DNA from: Mesorhizobium australicum
GTDB lineage: Bacteria > Pseudomonadota > Alphaproteobacteria > Rhizobiales > Rhizobiaceae
Direction of reading: 5' to 3'
Length of the DNA: 64,000 bases
Assembly (NCBI RefSeq): GCF_900177325.1
Contig: NZ_FXBL01000004.1
Coordinates: 5,337,501-5,401,500, forward strand
The number at the start of each line of letters is the position of its first letter. The first letter of the stretch is position 1. The translations under genes and the position numbers were made by a program. Shown in pieces: positions 63,484 to 64,000 of the stretch. The notes beneath the pieces were generated by a model. That model searched no databases and was not told the origin of the DNA. It worked only from the letters and a program-made list of their open reading frames with translations.

Positions 63484-63834
63484 ATGACCCTCGCGCAATA
63501 TGCAGAGAACGGAGTGTTTGCGCCGCGCAAGATTGCGGACACACTGCACACGACCAGCGAAGAAGTCGCACGCACGGCCGGACTTGGCAAAGATGCGATC
63601 CAGCGAAAGGATCGTGTCGGGTCGGTCAGGACACAGCGGCGTCTGCGGGAAATGGTCGAGGTCATCAACAAGGTGGAGCCGCGTTTCGGATCACCTCTGG
63701 TGGCCTATGCCTGGTATCGGTCACAGCCGCTTCCGGGCTTCTCCGGACGGACCGCGATGCAGCTGGTTCGTGAGGGGCGCGTGGAGGAGGTGCTCGACTA
63801 TGTCGACGCCGTCGACGCCGGCGTCTACTCGTAG
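63484..63834 (+). CDS. Xre/MbcA/ParS-type antitoxin (DUF2384)
   Basis: 116 residues from the ATG at 63484 (GAAGGTG upstream); ATG at 63478 is equivalent and a longer frame from 63253 is less likely. Xre-like HTH at 8-45 (FAPRKIADTLHTTSEEVARTAGLGKDAI) and the ParS toxin-binding end EVLDYVDAVDAGVYS with AYAWYRSQPLPGF. It neutralises the RES toxin encoded next, whose start abuts its stop. Confidence 0.85.
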   Translation: MTLAQYAENGVFAPRKIADTLHTTSEEVARTAGLGKDAIQRKDRVGSVRTQRRLREMVEVINKVEPRFGSPLVAYAWYRSQPLPGFSGRTAMQLVREGRVEEVLDYVDAVDAGVYS

Positions 63835-64000
63835 GTGGCATCGTTCCACTATGAGGGCAAACTCTATCGGGCGCTGAACCCGATCTATGCCCGCGAGCCC
63901 CTGTCGGGACGCGGAGCAGAACTCTATGGTGGACGCTTCAATCCCAAGGGTGTGCCGGCTCTCTATTGCTCCCTCTCGGCCATGACGGCGCTGAGAGAAG
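63835..64000 (+). CDS. RES-domain toxin, N-terminal part
   Basis: The gene begins with GTG directly after the antitoxin stop and runs off the window. The visible 55 residues (YRALNPIYAREPLSGRGAELYGGRFNPKGVPALYCSLSAMTAL) carry the RES signature with the conserved Arg, Gly and Asn-Pro. RES toxins destroy NAD+ or add ADP-ribose. The catalytic Glu and Ser should lie outside the window. Confidence 0.85.
   Translation, partial: MASFHYEGKLYRALNPIYAREPLSGRGAELYGGRFNPKGVPALYCSLSAMTALRE

Overview
The window is about 64 kb of GC-rich chromosome from an alphaproteobacterium of the order Rhizobiales, most like the Phyllobacteriaceae (Mesorhizobium and relatives). Pointers to this are the polyhydroxybutyrate genes with a PhaR repressor, a ribosomal protein L19 with a long Ala/Glu/Lys tail, an alphaproteobacterial-type 6S RNA directly upstream of the 5-formyl-THF cyclo-ligase gene, a CtrA box in front of ftsK, and several RIME-like palindromic intergenic repeats. 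The genus is inferred from gene content and was not tested. I see no prophage, insertion sequence, CRISPR array, rRNA or tRNA.

Layout. 0-2 kb: the end of a 3-hydroxybutyrate dehydrogenase gene, a patatin-like hydrolase and a TetR regulator. 2-5.5 kb: a three-gene operon for a molybdenum/Fe-S oxidoreductase (IorA/IorB type) with its own c-type cytochrome. 5.7-12 kb: an RND efflux pump, a 52-residue membrane peptide, MsrB and a secreted serine hydrolase. 12-16.5 kb: a CoxE-type VWA protein and a MoxR ATPase, kept apart by a toxin-antitoxin pair, a GNAT and a metallo-hydrolase. 16.6-20.4 kb: two tandem secreted microproteins, 6S RNA, folate cyclo-ligase, YmdB-type phosphoesterase, TerC and L32. 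20.4-27.2 kb: gamma-glutamyltransferase, phaR / phaA-phaB, a DUF1127 protein, an FMN-binding protein and aquaporin Z.

A 0.78-kb non-coding region (27.2-28.0 kb) rich in GANTC sites precedes a large helicase, an S4 protein, ferredoxin FdxA and CarD (28-33 kb). 33-37 kb: a serine hydrolase, an OsmC protein, a UbiH-family monooxygenase and acyl-CoA thioesterase II. 37.4-39.2 kb: glnK-amtB behind a sigma-54 promoter. 39.5-45 kb: an unknown secreted protein, ftsK, lolA and exonuclease III. 45-48.4 kb: an ECF-type transporter operon fused to a phosphoribosyltransferase gene. 49.7-55.6 kb: a putrescine/spermidine-type ABC importer with an aldehyde dehydrogenase. 55.8-60.3 kb: a Uma2 protein, LysR, an Rrf2 regulator with a thioredoxin-reductase-like flavoprotein, a phosphotransferase and a methyltransferase. 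60.3-62.5 kb: an amino-acid-type ABC importer with no ATPase gene. 62.6-64 kb: L19 and the start of a ParS/RES toxin-antitoxin pair.

How the genes work together. The dehydrogenase and patatin-like hydrolase (PHB breakdown), phaA-phaB (synthesis) and phaR (control) cover much of PHB turnover. PotFGHI plus PatD would import putrescine and oxidise its aldehyde product. GlnK-AmtB is the standard ammonium sensor/transporter pair. The most unusual items are regulatory: a leaderless, self-overlapping Rrf2 promoter; twin palindromes in front of the toxin-antitoxin genes; two mutually exclusive hairpins at the fdxA start; the GANTC-rich duplicated region; and the ECF/phosphoribosyltransferase operon whose substrate is unknown.
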